Part shown: one piece after another, positions 1-7,719 of the stretch | Position numbering within the stretch: position 1 is the first letter of the stretch | How the letters are laid out: each line of letters starts with the position of its first letter | Source: Bacteroidales bacterium UBA714 | Lineage (GTDB): Bacteria; Bacteroidota; Bacteroidia; Bacteroidales; UBA932 | Assembly: GCA_002298075.1 (NCBI GenBank) | Contig: DBLW01000200.1 | Coordinates: 1-10,945, forward strand | Direction of reading: 5' to 3' | Length of the DNA: 10,945 nucleotides | The notes under the pieces: generated by a model | Told to the model about the DNA's origin: nothing | Seen by the model: only the letters and a program-made list of their open reading frames with translations | The model's database searches: none | Made by a program: the position numbers and the translations under genes

Positions 1-2004
1 CTTGTGATAGAGATATGGAACCTCGTGTTCATGCAGTACAACCGCAAGGCAAGCGGAGAACTTGAACTTTTGCCGAACAGGAATGTTGACACGGGCATGG
101 GCTTCGAGCGCCTCTGCATGGCTCTCCAGGGCAAGCAGAGCAACTATGACACAGATGTGTTCACCGGAATGATTCACAAGATTGAAGAGCTTTCCGGCCA
201 GAAATACGGCACCGACGCCAAAAAGGACGTGGCCATGCGCGTAATCGCGGACCATATCCGGGCAATCAGCTTCTCGATTGCCGACGGACAGCTTCCTTCA
301 AATGTAAAGGCGGGCTATGTAATCAGGAGAATCCTCAGGCGCGCAGTGCGCTACGGCTACACTTTCCTCGGATTCAACGAGCCTTTCCTGTGCCGTCTCG
401 TCAGCCAGCTTGCAGATGACATGGGAGAATTCTATCCTGAGATCATCAGCCAGCAGACACTTATAGAAAGGGTCATCAAAGAAGAGGAGATGGCTTTCCT
501 CCGCACCCTCGACAGGGGCATACGCCTGATGGACAACATCATGGAGAAGTCCAAGGAGAGAATGACGATATCCGGCGAGGACGCTTTCACCCTATACGAC
601 ACATTCGGCTTCCCTATCGACCTGTCTGAGCTTATCGCTTCCGAAAACGGCTTCAAGATAGACCTTGAAGGCTTCAATGCCGAGCTTTTGAAACAGAAGG
701 AGAGGGCACGCAACGCCACTGCGATAGAGTCCGGCGACTGGGTTGAGTTCACCCGTTGCGAGAATATCGAGTTCCTCGGATACGACAGAACCGACATCGA
801 AGGCGTGCAGCTCACAAGACACCGCACCGTCAAGGCCAAGAACAAGACAATGTACCAGCTCGTTTTCGAGCGCACACCTTTCTACGGCGAGATGGGAGGC
901 CAGGTCGGCGACACCGGATATATCGTTTCGGAGAGCGGCGAGAAGATACTCATCACGGATACAATAAAGGAAAACAATCTGACGATACATGTCGCGGAGC
1001 GCATACCATCCGACTGCACGGAAAGCTTCAGCCTCCATGTTGACAAGGAAAGGAGGACCGCCATAGAGAACAACCACACTGCCACCCACCTGCTGCACAG
1101 GGCATTGCGCGAGATTCTCGGCACACACGTGGAGCAGAAAGGCTCATATGTCTGCGACAGATACTTCCGTTTCGATTTCTCGCACTTCGAGAAGCTTACT
1201 GACGAGCAGTTCGACCGTGTGGAGAAGAGGGTCAACGCCCTGATAAGGGAGAACAGCCGGCTTGACGAAAACCGTAACGCCACAATGGAGGAGGCACAGC
1301 AGATGGGGGCCATGGCACTCTTCGGTGAAAAATACGGAGACACTGTGCGCGTGGTGAAATTCGGAGAGTCATGCGAGCTGTGCGGAGGTACACATGCATC
1401 TGCGACAGGACGAATCGGTTTCTTCAAGATTTTGTCAGAATCTGCCATAGCTGCCGGAGTGCGCCGCATAGAGGCCACCACCGGACTTCATGCCGAGATG
1501 GTAGTTGACGGCATGGAAAACAGCCTTCGCGTGGCAAAGGCCTTCTTCAACAATGCACCGGACCTCGCTGCGGCCATAAAGAAAATGGTGAGCGAGAACG
1601 AAGAGCTGAAGAAGAAGATGGAAGAGGTAATCAAGGAGAAGACCATAGCGCTCAAGCATTCGCTCACAGAGATAGCAAAGGTGATTAACGGCATCAATGT
1701 AGTATGCATAGACTATGAGATGGACCCGGCAATGCTCAAGAATGCCGCTTTCATGCTTCAGAAAGAAGCGGAGAACCTTGTCATCGCGGCTGCTTTCGAG
1801 TCGGCCGGGAAGCCTCAGCTTCTGCTCATGTACTCTGAGGACCTCGTGAAGGCAGGTCACAATGCCGGTGCTGATGTGCGCGAAGCCGCAAAGCTCATCC
1901 TCGGAGGAGGTGGTGGACAGGCCGGACTCGCGACAGCGGGAGGAAAGAACCCGGAAGGCCTGAAGGACGCACTCGCAAAGATGATTGAAGCAGCTACAAG
2001 ATAA
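1..2004 (+). CDS. alaS: Alanine--tRNA ligase, 3' part (5' end off the window)
   Basis: Cytoplasmic class II synthetase that charges tRNA-Ala and hydrolyses mischarged Ser/Gly-tRNA-Ala. Frame 1 is open from base 1; 667 codons are present, ending in TAA. Class II motif 3 is seen as DTGMGFER near residues 31-38. The editing-domain zinc ligands are H359 and H363 (HTATHLLH) and C461 and H465 (CGGTH). The spacing from H359 to C461 is 102, equal to that in E. coli AlaS (H564/C666). That offset implies that about 205 N-terminal residues, including motifs 1 and 2, lie to the left. A coiled region at about 525-550 leads to the C-terminal DHHA1-type domain with a glycine-rich stretch (LILGGGGGQAG) near residue 635. 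A GTG at base 4 is an internal valine codon, not a start. The LptG-Fmt frame begins 20 bp downstream, so the genes are probably co-transcribed. Identity is near certain. Confidence 0.97.
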   Translation, partial: LVIEIWNLVFMQYNRKASGELELLPNRNVDTGMGFERLCMALQGKQSNYDTDVFTGMIHKIEELSGQKYGTDAKKDVAMRVIADHIRAISFSIADGQLPSNVKAGYVIRRILRRAVRYGYTFLGFNEPFLCRLVSQLADDMGEFYPEIISQQTLIERVIKEEEMAFLRTLDRGIRLMDNIMEKSKERMTISGEDAFTLYDTFGFPIDLSELIASENGFKIDLEGFNAELLKQKERARNATAIESGDWVEFTRCENIEFLGYDRTDIEGVQLTRHRTVKAKNKTMYQLVFERTPFYGEMGGQVGDTGYIVSESGEKILITDTIKENNLTIHVAERIPSDCTESFSLHVDKERRTAIENNHTATHLLHRALREILGTHVEQKGSYVCDRYFRFDFSHFEKLTDEQFDRVEKRVNALIRENSRLDENRNATMEEAQQMGAMALFGEKYGDTVRVVKFGESCELCGGTHASATGRIGFFKILSESAIAAGVRRIEATTGLHAEMVVDGMENSLRVAKAFFNNAPDLAAAIKKMVSENEELKKKMEEVIKEKTIALKHSLTEIAKVINGINVVCIDYEMDPAMLKNAAFMLQKEAENLVIAAAFESAGKPQLLLMYSEDLVKAGHNAGADVREAAKLILGGGGGQAGLATAGGKNPEGLKDALAKMIEAATR

Positions 2005-2024
2005 ATCAGGAAAGAGAGCCAAAG

Positions 2025-4484
2025 ATGAAGAAACTCGACCGGTTCATAATAAAGTCTTTCATAGGACCGTTCATAGCGATCCTGCTGGTCGTGGTGTTCA
2101 TCCTCATGATGCAGTTCCTGTGGCTGTACATTGATGAGCTGGTCGGCAAGGGACTGAGCTTCAAGGTAATACTTGAGTTCCTCGGCTGGGGAAGCGCCAC
2201 ATTGCTTCCCCTGTCACTGCCTCTTGCCACCCTGCTTGCGTCAATGATGACCCTCGGAACGCTCGGCGAGAACAATGAGCTTCTGGCCATCAAGGCCGCC
2301 GGCATCTCGCTCCAGAGGGTCCTCGTGCCGCTCGGGGCTGTATGCGTCCTGATAAGCATAGGCGCGTTCTTCGTGTCCAACAACCTCATTCCGGTAGCTT
2401 ACAACAAGATATATACTCTCCGTGACGACATAGGCAGGACCAAGGAAGAGATAAAGATTCCGACAGGAACCTTTTATAACGGCATCGAGGGATATATCCT
2501 GCGCGTGAACGACAGGGACGAGGAAAGCGGGATGATGCACGGGGTCATGGTCTATAACCATACCAAGAACAAGGGAAACACAAGCCTTGTGCTGGCCGAT
2601 TCCGCCCTCATGAAGATGTCCAAGGACAAGAGCTACCTTTCTTTCATCCTGTACGACGGCTCGGACTACGAGGAGACCAATGTCAAGAAATACCGTGACA
2701 CCTCGCTCCAGCTGCAGAAGATAGATTTCCACAGGCAGGAAATGATTATCCCGCTGGAAAACTATGCGTTCCAGAAATCAGACTCGAGCAGGTTCGACGA
2801 CCAGGTGAAGTCTATGAAGCTGCAGCAGCTTTACCACGGACAGGACTCCATCGGGGCACTTGACAGGAACAGCAAAAACGAGAACCTGACAGCTATGAGG
2901 GCGTCCAAGGTGCTCAGATACAATTCTCAGCTGGATACAGCAGGCAAAGAAGGCAGGAGCCATCCGCTTGTCATGCAGGAGAATGAGACATGGAAGAATG
3001 CGGACGAGGAAATCAAGGCGCTTGAAAAAGCCAAGGCAAATGCGGACGAACTTCAGCTGACCCTTTCTTCATATTCGCGTGAACGATATCATCACACTTA
3101 CACGCTGAGGCTTATCGACATCGAAATATTGAAGAAATTCGCGCTTTCGCTCGCATGCCTGATATTCTTCTTCATAGGTGCGCCTCTCGGTGCCCTGATA
3201 AGGAAAGGAGGCCTCGGAACGCCGGCAATCATATCCGTGCTGTTCTTCGTGGTGTATTGGGTAATCGACATCTCAGGAACAAAGCTGGCGAGGGACGGGG
3301 CAGTGGCACCTTTCCACGGCGTATTCATCTCGGCCTATATACTGCTGCCGACTGGACTGTACCTGACGTGGCAGGCCATAAACGACTCGTCAATATTCAA
3401 CATAGGAAATATCCGCAACGGATTCAGAAAGACTAAAGCAAAGATAATGGGAGTTTTCAAAAAGACGCGTATCGTATATATGGGTACGCCTGAATTTGCC
3501 GTAGCTCCGCTTGAAGAGCTGCTCGGGAACGGACACAAGGTCGTCGGAGTTGTCACGGTAGCTGACAAGGCAAGCGGACGCGGCCTGAAGGTCAACGAAA
3601 GCGCGGTGAAGAAATATGCCGTGGAGCATGGGATTCCTGTCCTGCAGCCGGTATCACTCAAAGACCCGGATTTCATAGAGGCCCTGAAGGCATGGAAGGC
3701 GGACATTTTCGTGGTCGTGGCATTCAGGATGCTTCCGAAGGTGGTATGGGAGATTCCGAAGCTCGGGACATTCAACCTTCATGCCGCCCTTCTTCCGCAA
3801 TACCGCGGTGCGGCCCCTATCAACTGGGCTGTGATAAACGGGGAAAAGACAACAGGAGTGACTACCTTCATGATTGACGAGGGGATGGACACCGGACGCA
3901 TAATGTACAGGAACGTATGCCCGATAGGCCCGGAAGACACTGCAGGAGATGTCCATGACAGGCTTATGGAGCTTGGGGCGAAGCTCGTGTGCCTGACAGT
4001 TGACTCCATCATAGAAAACAATGTGGAATTCAGGATACAGAAGAGCTTCATACAAGGCTCGGAGATTCTGAAGCCTGCTCCGAAGATAACAAAGGAGCTT
4101 TGCCATATCTGCTGGAATGACACCGTCAAGCAGATTCATGACCTTGTGCGCGGTCTGAGTCCTTATCCTGGAGCATTCACGGAGCTTGTCAAGGACGGCA
4201 AGGCGACACAGATGAAAATATTCCGCACATTGAAGATAGAGGGTGAGGAATACAGGAAGATGCTCGCACAGAACAACATTGATGAAGCCGTGCCAGGAAC
4301 AATTCTCTCAGATGGAAAGACTTATCTTGCGATAGCTGCGTCAGACGGGGCCGTATCGGTGACGGAGCTGCAGCTTGCCGGAAAAAAGAGGATGCAGGCC
4401 AAGGATTTCCTCATAGGTTTCCGTGACCCGCAGGACTATGCCACAAGCGAAGGCACTTCATCACAGGTGACCGGAAGACAATAG
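2025..4484 (+). CDS. Fused LptG-type permease / methionyl-tRNA formyltransferase
   Basis: One uninterrupted frame of 819 residues made of two families that are normally separate proteins. Residues 1 to about 460 are an LptF/LptG (YjgP/YjgQ) permease. Predicted membrane segments are at about 11-34, 54-80 and 97-120, then a periplasmic region 121-370, then segments at 371-392, 398-416 and 429-449. Residues 475-819 are Fmt, which formylates Met-tRNA(fMet) using 10-formyl-THF. They open with IVYMGTPEFAVAP and carry NLHAALLPQYRGAAPI and MDTG, so the catalytic triad is N584, H586 and D622. The join (about 455-475) is a short basic linker. In E. coli LptG both termini are cytoplasmic, so Fmt would sit on the cytoplasmic face of the inner membrane. 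ATG 2025 follows alaS by 20 bp, and the thiamine kinase gene starts 5 bp after the TAG. Each half is confidently identified. Whether one long protein, separate Fmt, or both are made is not known. Confidence 0.9.
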   Translation: MKKLDRFIIKSFIGPFIAILLVVVFILMMQFLWLYIDELVGKGLSFKVILEFLGWGSATLLPLSLPLATLLASMMTLGTLGENNELLAIKAAGISLQRVLVPLGAVCVLISIGAFFVSNNLIPVAYNKIYTLRDDIGRTKEEIKIPTGTFYNGIEGYILRVNDRDEESGMMHGVMVYNHTKNKGNTSLVLADSALMKMSKDKSYLSFILYDGSDYEETNVKKYRDTSLQLQKIDFHRQEMIIPLENYAFQKSDSSRFDDQVKSMKLQQLYHGQDSIGALDRNSKNENLTAMRASKVLRYNSQLDTAGKEGRSHPLVMQENETWKNADEEIKALEKAKANADELQLTLSSYSRERYHHTYTLRLIDIEILKKFALSLACLIFFFIGAPLGALIRKGGLGTPAIISVLFFVVYWVIDISGTKLARDGAVAPFHGVFISAYILLPTGLYLTWQAINDSSIFNIGNIRNGFRKTKAKIMGVFKKTRIVYMGTPEFAVAPLEELLGNGHKVVGVVTVADKASGRGLKVNESAVKKYAVEHGIPVLQPVSLKDPDFIEALKAWKADIFVVVAFRMLPKVVWEIPKLGTFNLHAALLPQYRGAAPINWAVINGEKTTGVTTFMIDEGMDTGRIMYRNVCPIGPEDTAGDVHDRLMELGAKLVCLTVDSIIENNVEFRIQKSFIQGSEILKPAPKITKELCHICWNDTVKQIHDLVRGLSPYPGAFTELVKDGKATQMKIFRTLKIEGEEYRKMLAQNNIDEAVPGTILSDGKTYLAIAASDGAVSVTELQLAGKKRMQAKDFLIGFRDPQDYATSEGTSSQVTGRQ
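3447..4484 (+). other. fmt: Fmt domain with possible internal start (methionyl-tRNA formyltransferase)
   Basis: The Fmt portion of the fused frame could also be translated alone from the in-frame ATG at 3447 (residue 475 of the fusion). That would give a 345-residue protein starting MGVFKKTRIVYMGTPEF, which is where free Fmt proteins normally begin. They are about 310-325 residues long; the extra length here is mostly at the C-terminus (tail ending SSQVTGRQ). Numbered from this ATG, the catalytic residues are N110, H112 and D148. No good Shine-Dalgarno sequence precedes the ATG, but Bacteroidota often lack one, so this does not exclude use. An out-of-frame TAA overlaps the ATG (TAATG, 3445-3449). 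Entered separately because a reader looking for fmt would otherwise miss it. Confidence 0.75.
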
Positions 4485-4489
4485 CTGCT

Positions 4490-5155
4490 ATGGGCAAGGA
4501 AATCGTGATAATATGCGACGGGGCATTCCCAAAGACAGAATACCCGAGATATCTTATACGCACTGCAGACTTCATCATTTGCTGCGATGGCGCCCTGCGC
4601 AAATTCCTCAGGAACAGCAAGGCCATTTTCGGCGCTGAGCGTCTGCCGGACAAGGTAATCGGTGACATGGACTCCCTGTCACCGGCAATGAAAGCCAGGT
4701 ACGGAGACCTGATTGTCACTATTGACGAGCAGGAGAACAATGACCAGACCAAGGCTTTCACATGGGCACTGGAGAATATCGGCGGGATAGGCAGAATCAC
4801 GATACTCGGCGCGACCGGAGAGCGTGAGGACCATACGATAGGTAACATATCGCTTCTTATGGAATATGCCAGGACATACCGCCCGCAGGACAGGGGAATA
4901 GACGTGCAGATGATATCTGACCATGCCACGATTTTCGCCATCACCGGCACTTTCGAAATGGAGTGCGGAGAGGGCCGCAAAGTTTCGATATTCAGCCCGG
5001 ACAACAGTCTCAGAATCACATCTGAGGGCCTTAAGTTCCAGACCTGCAACGTAGTTTTCGACAACTGGTGGCAAGCAACCCTCAACCTGGCCGTAAAGGA
5101 CAGGGTCAGGCTGGAGCTGAGTCACCCGTCAATCGCATTGGTCATGCTGAATTAG
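4490..5155 (+). CDS. Thiamine diphosphokinase
   Basis: Transfers pyrophosphate from ATP to thiamine to make thiamine diphosphate, the cofactor of pyruvate dehydrogenase, transketolase and acetolactate synthase. The protein is 221 residues, normal for the family. The N-terminal catalytic domain shows CDGA (32-35), GDMDS (58-62; usually GDFDS), NDQTKA (84-89) and GATGEREDHTIGN (107-119), together the nucleotide and metal site. Residues from about 135 onward form the smaller beta-rich thiamine-binding domain. The ATG lies 5 bp after the stop of the LptG-Fmt frame, so it is probably the last gene of the alaS operon. No thiamine transporter gene or TPP riboswitch-like sequence is adjacent. Bacteroidota annotations call this enzyme thiN or a thiamine pyrophosphokinase; no symbol is given because naming varies. 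Confidence 0.93.
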   Translation: MGKEIVIICDGAFPKTEYPRYLIRTADFIICCDGALRKFLRNSKAIFGAERLPDKVIGDMDSLSPAMKARYGDLIVTIDEQENNDQTKAFTWALENIGGIGRITILGATGEREDHTIGNISLLMEYARTYRPQDRGIDVQMISDHATIFAITGTFEMECGEGRKVSIFSPDNSLRITSEGLKFQTCNVVFDNWWQATLNLAVKDRVRLELSHPSIALVMLN

Positions 5156-5176
5156 CCCCATTACGATTGACATTCA

Positions 5177-5208
5177 TTAGGAATTAAGCAAATTAAGTTA
5201 TATATTTG
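5177..5208 (+). promoter_or_regulatory. Bacteroidota-type promoter for ilvA-ilvE
   Basis: TATATTTG at 5201-5208 matches the TAnnTTTG -7 element of the Bacteroidota housekeeping sigma factor exactly. TTAG at 5177-5180 is a one-mismatch -33 element (TTTG), 20 bp upstream, which is a normal spacing. The start of transcription would fall near 5213-5216, giving a leader of about 30 nt before the ilvA ATG at 5246. A 7-base direct repeat, AATTAAG, lies in the spacer at 5182-5188 and 5191-5197. A TTGACA at 5167-5172 has no matching sigma70-type -10 box and was not used. No intrinsic terminator is visible between the thiamine kinase stop and this promoter. Confidence 0.65.
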
Positions 5209-5214
5209 AACCGG

Positions 5215-5233
5215 AAAATCAATTTTTGATTTT
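5215..5233 (+). repeat. Perfect 8 bp inverted repeat in the ilvA leader
   Basis: AAAATCAA (5215-5222) and TTGATTTT (5226-5233) are perfect reverse complements separated by three T. The repeat begins about at the predicted transcription start and ends 12 bp before the ilvA ATG, followed by a T-rich run. It could be an operator for a repressor or a weak AT-rich hairpin in the mRNA. It could also be chance in AT-rich DNA. Confidence 0.45.
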
Positions 5234-5245
5234 ATTTTTCAAGCA

Positions 5246-6505
5246 ATGGAAACGAAAAAGTACTTTCCGACCGTAGAGGCCATTGAAAACGCGTCACGCG
5301 TACTCGACGAAATCATCGAACCTACTCCTTTCATGAGGAACAGCAACCTGTCCGACCTTTATGATGCGGACGTTTACCTCAAGAGAGAGGACCTTCAGAT
5401 AGTGAGGTCATACAAGATAAGGGGAGCATACAACAAAATCAGGTCAATCGAACCTGAAGTCCTCAAATATGGAATAGTGTGCGCAAGCGCTGGAAACCAT
5501 GCACAGGGAGTCGCCCTTTCCTGCAACAAGCTGCAGATAATGGGTTCGATTTTCATGCCGACCACCACTCCGAAGCAGAAAATCGAGCAGGTGAGGATGT
5601 TCGGAAAGGAATACATTGACATAGTGCTGACAGGCGACACTTTCGATGCTGCCAATGCTGCGGCAATCGAGTTCGCAGGCAAGAGCGGACGCACTTTCAT
5701 CCCGCCGTTCGACGACCCTAAGGTCATAGAGGGACAGGGAACGATAGGACTTGAGATAATGAAGCAGGCCAAGGAGCCGCTTGACTATATATTCATCCCT
5801 ATCGGAGGAGGCGGACTTGCCTCAGGACTCGGCGCATATATCAGGCAAGTGTCACCGCAGACAAAGATAATCGGCGTAGAGCCTGCCGGAGCACCGTGCA
5901 TGAAGACCGCCATTGACAAGGGAGAGGTGATAGAGCTTGAGCACATTGACAAGTTCGTGGACGGAGCTGCAGTGAAAAAGGCCGGTGCAACCACTTTCGG
6001 AATATGCAAGGACATTCTTGATGACATTATCGTGGTTCCGGAAGGGGCTGTGTGCACGATGATAATACAGATGTACAACAAGAGCGCCATCGTGGTTGAG
6101 CCTGCGGGCGCATTGTCAACCGCCGCATTGAAATTCTATGCGGACAAGATAAAGGGCAAAAGGGTCGCATGCATCGTCAGCGGAAGCAACAACGACATCA
6201 CAAGGATGGAGGAAATACGCGAGAAGTCACTTCTTTATGAAGGCCTGAAGCATTATTTCATAGTGAACTTCCCTCAAAAGCCAGGTGCGGTGCTCTCGTT
6301 CATACGGGACGTAATCGGCCCTTCTGACGACCTCGTGTATATCCAGTACATAAAGAAGACCAACAAGGATTTCGGCCCTGCCCTCATCGGAATAGAACTT
6401 TCTGCAAAGGAGGACTTCTCCGCACTGATGAGCCGCATGGACTCGAACGGGATATCATACGAATACATAAACGAGAACAACAAATTATTTGAAATACTTA
6501 TCTGA
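5246..6505 (+). CDS. ilvA: Threonine ammonia-lyase (threonine dehydratase)
   Basis: PLP enzyme that converts threonine to 2-oxobutyrate and ammonia, the committed step from threonine to isoleucine; cytoplasmic. The protein is 419 residues. The PLP lysine is K57 in SYKIRGA (usually SFKxRGA). SAGNHAQG lies at 81-88, the glycine loop that holds the cofactor phosphate is GGGGLASG at 187-194, and SGSNND is at 312-317. Residues from about 335 to the end form a single ACT-like regulatory domain (VNFPQKPGAVLSFI onward). This is the shorter form of about 420 residues rather than the E. coli form of about 514 with two such domains; feedback by isoleucine is plausible but not shown. ATG 5246 sits about 30 nt after the predicted transcription start. 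ilvE starts one base after the stop, which supports a biosynthetic role over a catabolic one. Confidence 0.95.
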   Translation: METKKYFPTVEAIENASRVLDEIIEPTPFMRNSNLSDLYDADVYLKREDLQIVRSYKIRGAYNKIRSIEPEVLKYGIVCASAGNHAQGVALSCNKLQIMGSIFMPTTTPKQKIEQVRMFGKEYIDIVLTGDTFDAANAAAIEFAGKSGRTFIPPFDDPKVIEGQGTIGLEIMKQAKEPLDYIFIPIGGGGLASGLGAYIRQVSPQTKIIGVEPAGAPCMKTAIDKGEVIELEHIDKFVDGAAVKKAGATTFGICKDILDDIIVVPEGAVCTMIIQMYNKSAIVVEPAGALSTAALKFYADKIKGKRVACIVSGSNNDITRMEEIREKSLLYEGLKHYFIVNFPQKPGAVLSFIRDVIGPSDDLVYIQYIKKTNKDFGPALIGIELSAKEDFSALMSRMDSNGISYEYINENNKLFEILI

Positions 6506-6506
6506 C

Positions 6507-7538
6507 ATGACTGGAATCGACTGGAGCAAACTTACATTTTCCTACACAAAAACGAACACAATGCTATGCAGCCGCTGCATAGGCGGACAATGGACACCTG
6601 TGGAAAGCAGGACCGACGACAACATAAGCATCAGTGCTTTTGCCGGCGGACTGCACTACGCCATCGAATGCTTCGAAGGCCTCAAGGCTTTCAGGGGCAA
6701 GGACGGTAAAGTAAGGCTGTTCCGTCCTGAAGAAAATGCAAAGAGGCTTCAGAGATCAGCAAAATACCTTGGCATTGAGGCGCCTTCGACCGAGATGTTT
6801 GTGGAGATGTGCAAGAGGATTGTAAGGGAAAACATTGATTTCCTCCCTCCATACGGTTCACACGCGTCCCTGTACCTGCGTCCGACACTTATAGGATTCA
6901 ATCCGCAGCTCGGCGTGCAGTCCTCGAAAGAGTCTCTGTTCATGATGCTTTGCTCCCCTGTAGGGGCGTATACGGGAGGCACCCTTGAGGCCATCGATGT
7001 AGTAATCGCAAGGAATTATGACAGGGCGGCACCGAACGGATGCGGAGCCTACAAGGTAGGCGGGAACTATGCTGCTTCGCTGTACTCCCTGAACGTTGCG
7101 CATGAGTTTGGCTACAAGGCCGTGCTTTATCTTGACCCGGCCACAAAGACCACTATCGATGAGTTCAACTCATCGAATTTCTTTGCGATAAGGGGCAATT
7201 CGTACATAACTCCAAAGTCCGACAGCATCCTTCCTTCAATCACTAACATGTCTCTCGAGACAGTGGCTGCATATGTGGGAATGGATGTGGAAAGAAGACC
7301 TGTACCTGTTGAAGAGCTTTCAACTTTCGAGGAGGTCGGAGAATGCGGCACCGCAGTGGTGATAACGCCGGTGCACAGACTTGCGGACAAGCCTTTCCTT
7401 GAGTCCGAAGAGGAGACGGTATATACTTACGGTGACGGACTGTGCGGAGAAAAGAGTCTCCGTCTGTACAACATGATTACCGGCATACAGTACGGTGAGA
7501 TTGAAGACCCGTTCGGATGGACAGTATTTGTTGATTAG
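6507..7538 (+). CDS. ilvE: Branched-chain amino acid aminotransferase
   Basis: Fold type IV PLP enzyme for the final transamination in isoleucine, leucine and valine synthesis, using glutamate. With ATG at 6507 the protein is 343 residues. GGLHYAIECFEGLKAFR (residues 47-63) and LYLRPT (122-127) are family signatures, and the PLP lysine is K183 in YKVGGNYA. The sequence resembles the longer BCATs (about 340-360 residues), not the E. coli form of about 309. A TTG at 6489 would add six residues and overlap ilvA by 17 bp. The ATG is preferred because it lies one base after the ilvA TGA (6503-6505), a typical coupled arrangement. Transcription probably comes from the promoter before ilvA and stops at the hairpin 20 bp after the TAG. 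Confidence 0.95.
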   Translation: MTGIDWSKLTFSYTKTNTMLCSRCIGGQWTPVESRTDDNISISAFAGGLHYAIECFEGLKAFRGKDGKVRLFRPEENAKRLQRSAKYLGIEAPSTEMFVEMCKRIVRENIDFLPPYGSHASLYLRPTLIGFNPQLGVQSSKESLFMMLCSPVGAYTGGTLEAIDVVIARNYDRAAPNGCGAYKVGGNYAASLYSLNVAHEFGYKAVLYLDPATKTTIDEFNSSNFFAIRGNSYITPKSDSILPSITNMSLETVAAYVGMDVERRPVPVEELSTFEEVGECGTAVVITPVHRLADKPFLESEEETVYTYGDGLCGEKSLRLYNMITGIQYGEIEDPFGWTVFVD

Positions 7539-7557
7539 GACAGCTACACATGAAAAG

Positions 7558-7598
7558 ATGGTCTGGCTAAAGGAAATTAGTCAGACCATTTTTGTTTT
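7558..7598 (+). terminator. Intrinsic terminator after ilvE
   Basis: A 13 bp stem (7558-7570 with 7577-7589, one G-T pair at 7566/7581) encloses the 6-base loop AGGAAA. It is followed by five T, a G and four more T (7589-7598). On the minus strand the same stem is followed by CTTTTCA, so it may also end transcription coming from tgt-lptF, though less strongly. It lies between two convergent operons, where a shared terminator is expected. Confidence 0.9.
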
Positions 7599-7719
7599 AT
7601 GGAATAATCCTTATTCATTTACGTCCGTTTAACAGTCCGGAGCTACTGCGTCAAAACCGGTTTTGTCTTGGGTATAGTACACCACGGTCATTTTATTCTG
7701 CCGGATTGTTATGGTCGCA
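7599..7719. other. Convergent intergenic region with a 14 bp palindrome
   Basis: This stretch lies between the ilvE terminator and the lptF stop codon and holds no gene I can support. CAAAACCGGTTTTG at 7652-7665 is a perfect palindrome. GAATAA/TTATTC at 7602-7616 forms a weak 6 bp hairpin with a 3-base loop. On the minus strand a 20-codon open frame runs from ATG at 7691 to TAA at 7629 and spans the palindrome; its product would be MTVVYYTQDKTGFDAVAPDC. It has no recognised homology and is probably chance. A plus-strand frame starting at 7592 overlaps lptF and is also not believed. Confidence 0.4.

Noticed and set aside
432..2022. Several minus-strand open frames of 150-200 codons opposite alaS
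   Set aside because: They are antisense shadows of a clearly conserved alaS frame; their translations are rich in Ser/Arg/Cys and show no recognisable domain.
5167..5172. TTGACA as a sigma70-type -35 box before ilvA
   Set aside because: No TATAAT-like box lies 16-18 bp downstream, whereas a good Bacteroidota TAnnTTTG element with a -33 partner is present nearby.
5156..5200. Possible terminator or TPP riboswitch after the thiamine kinase gene
   Set aside because: No stable GC stem with a T run and no THI-box motif is visible in this AT-rich gap.
6489..6506. TTG at 6489 as the ilvE start
   Set aside because: The in-frame ATG at 6507 sits one base after the ilvA stop and needs no rare start codon or 17 bp overlap.
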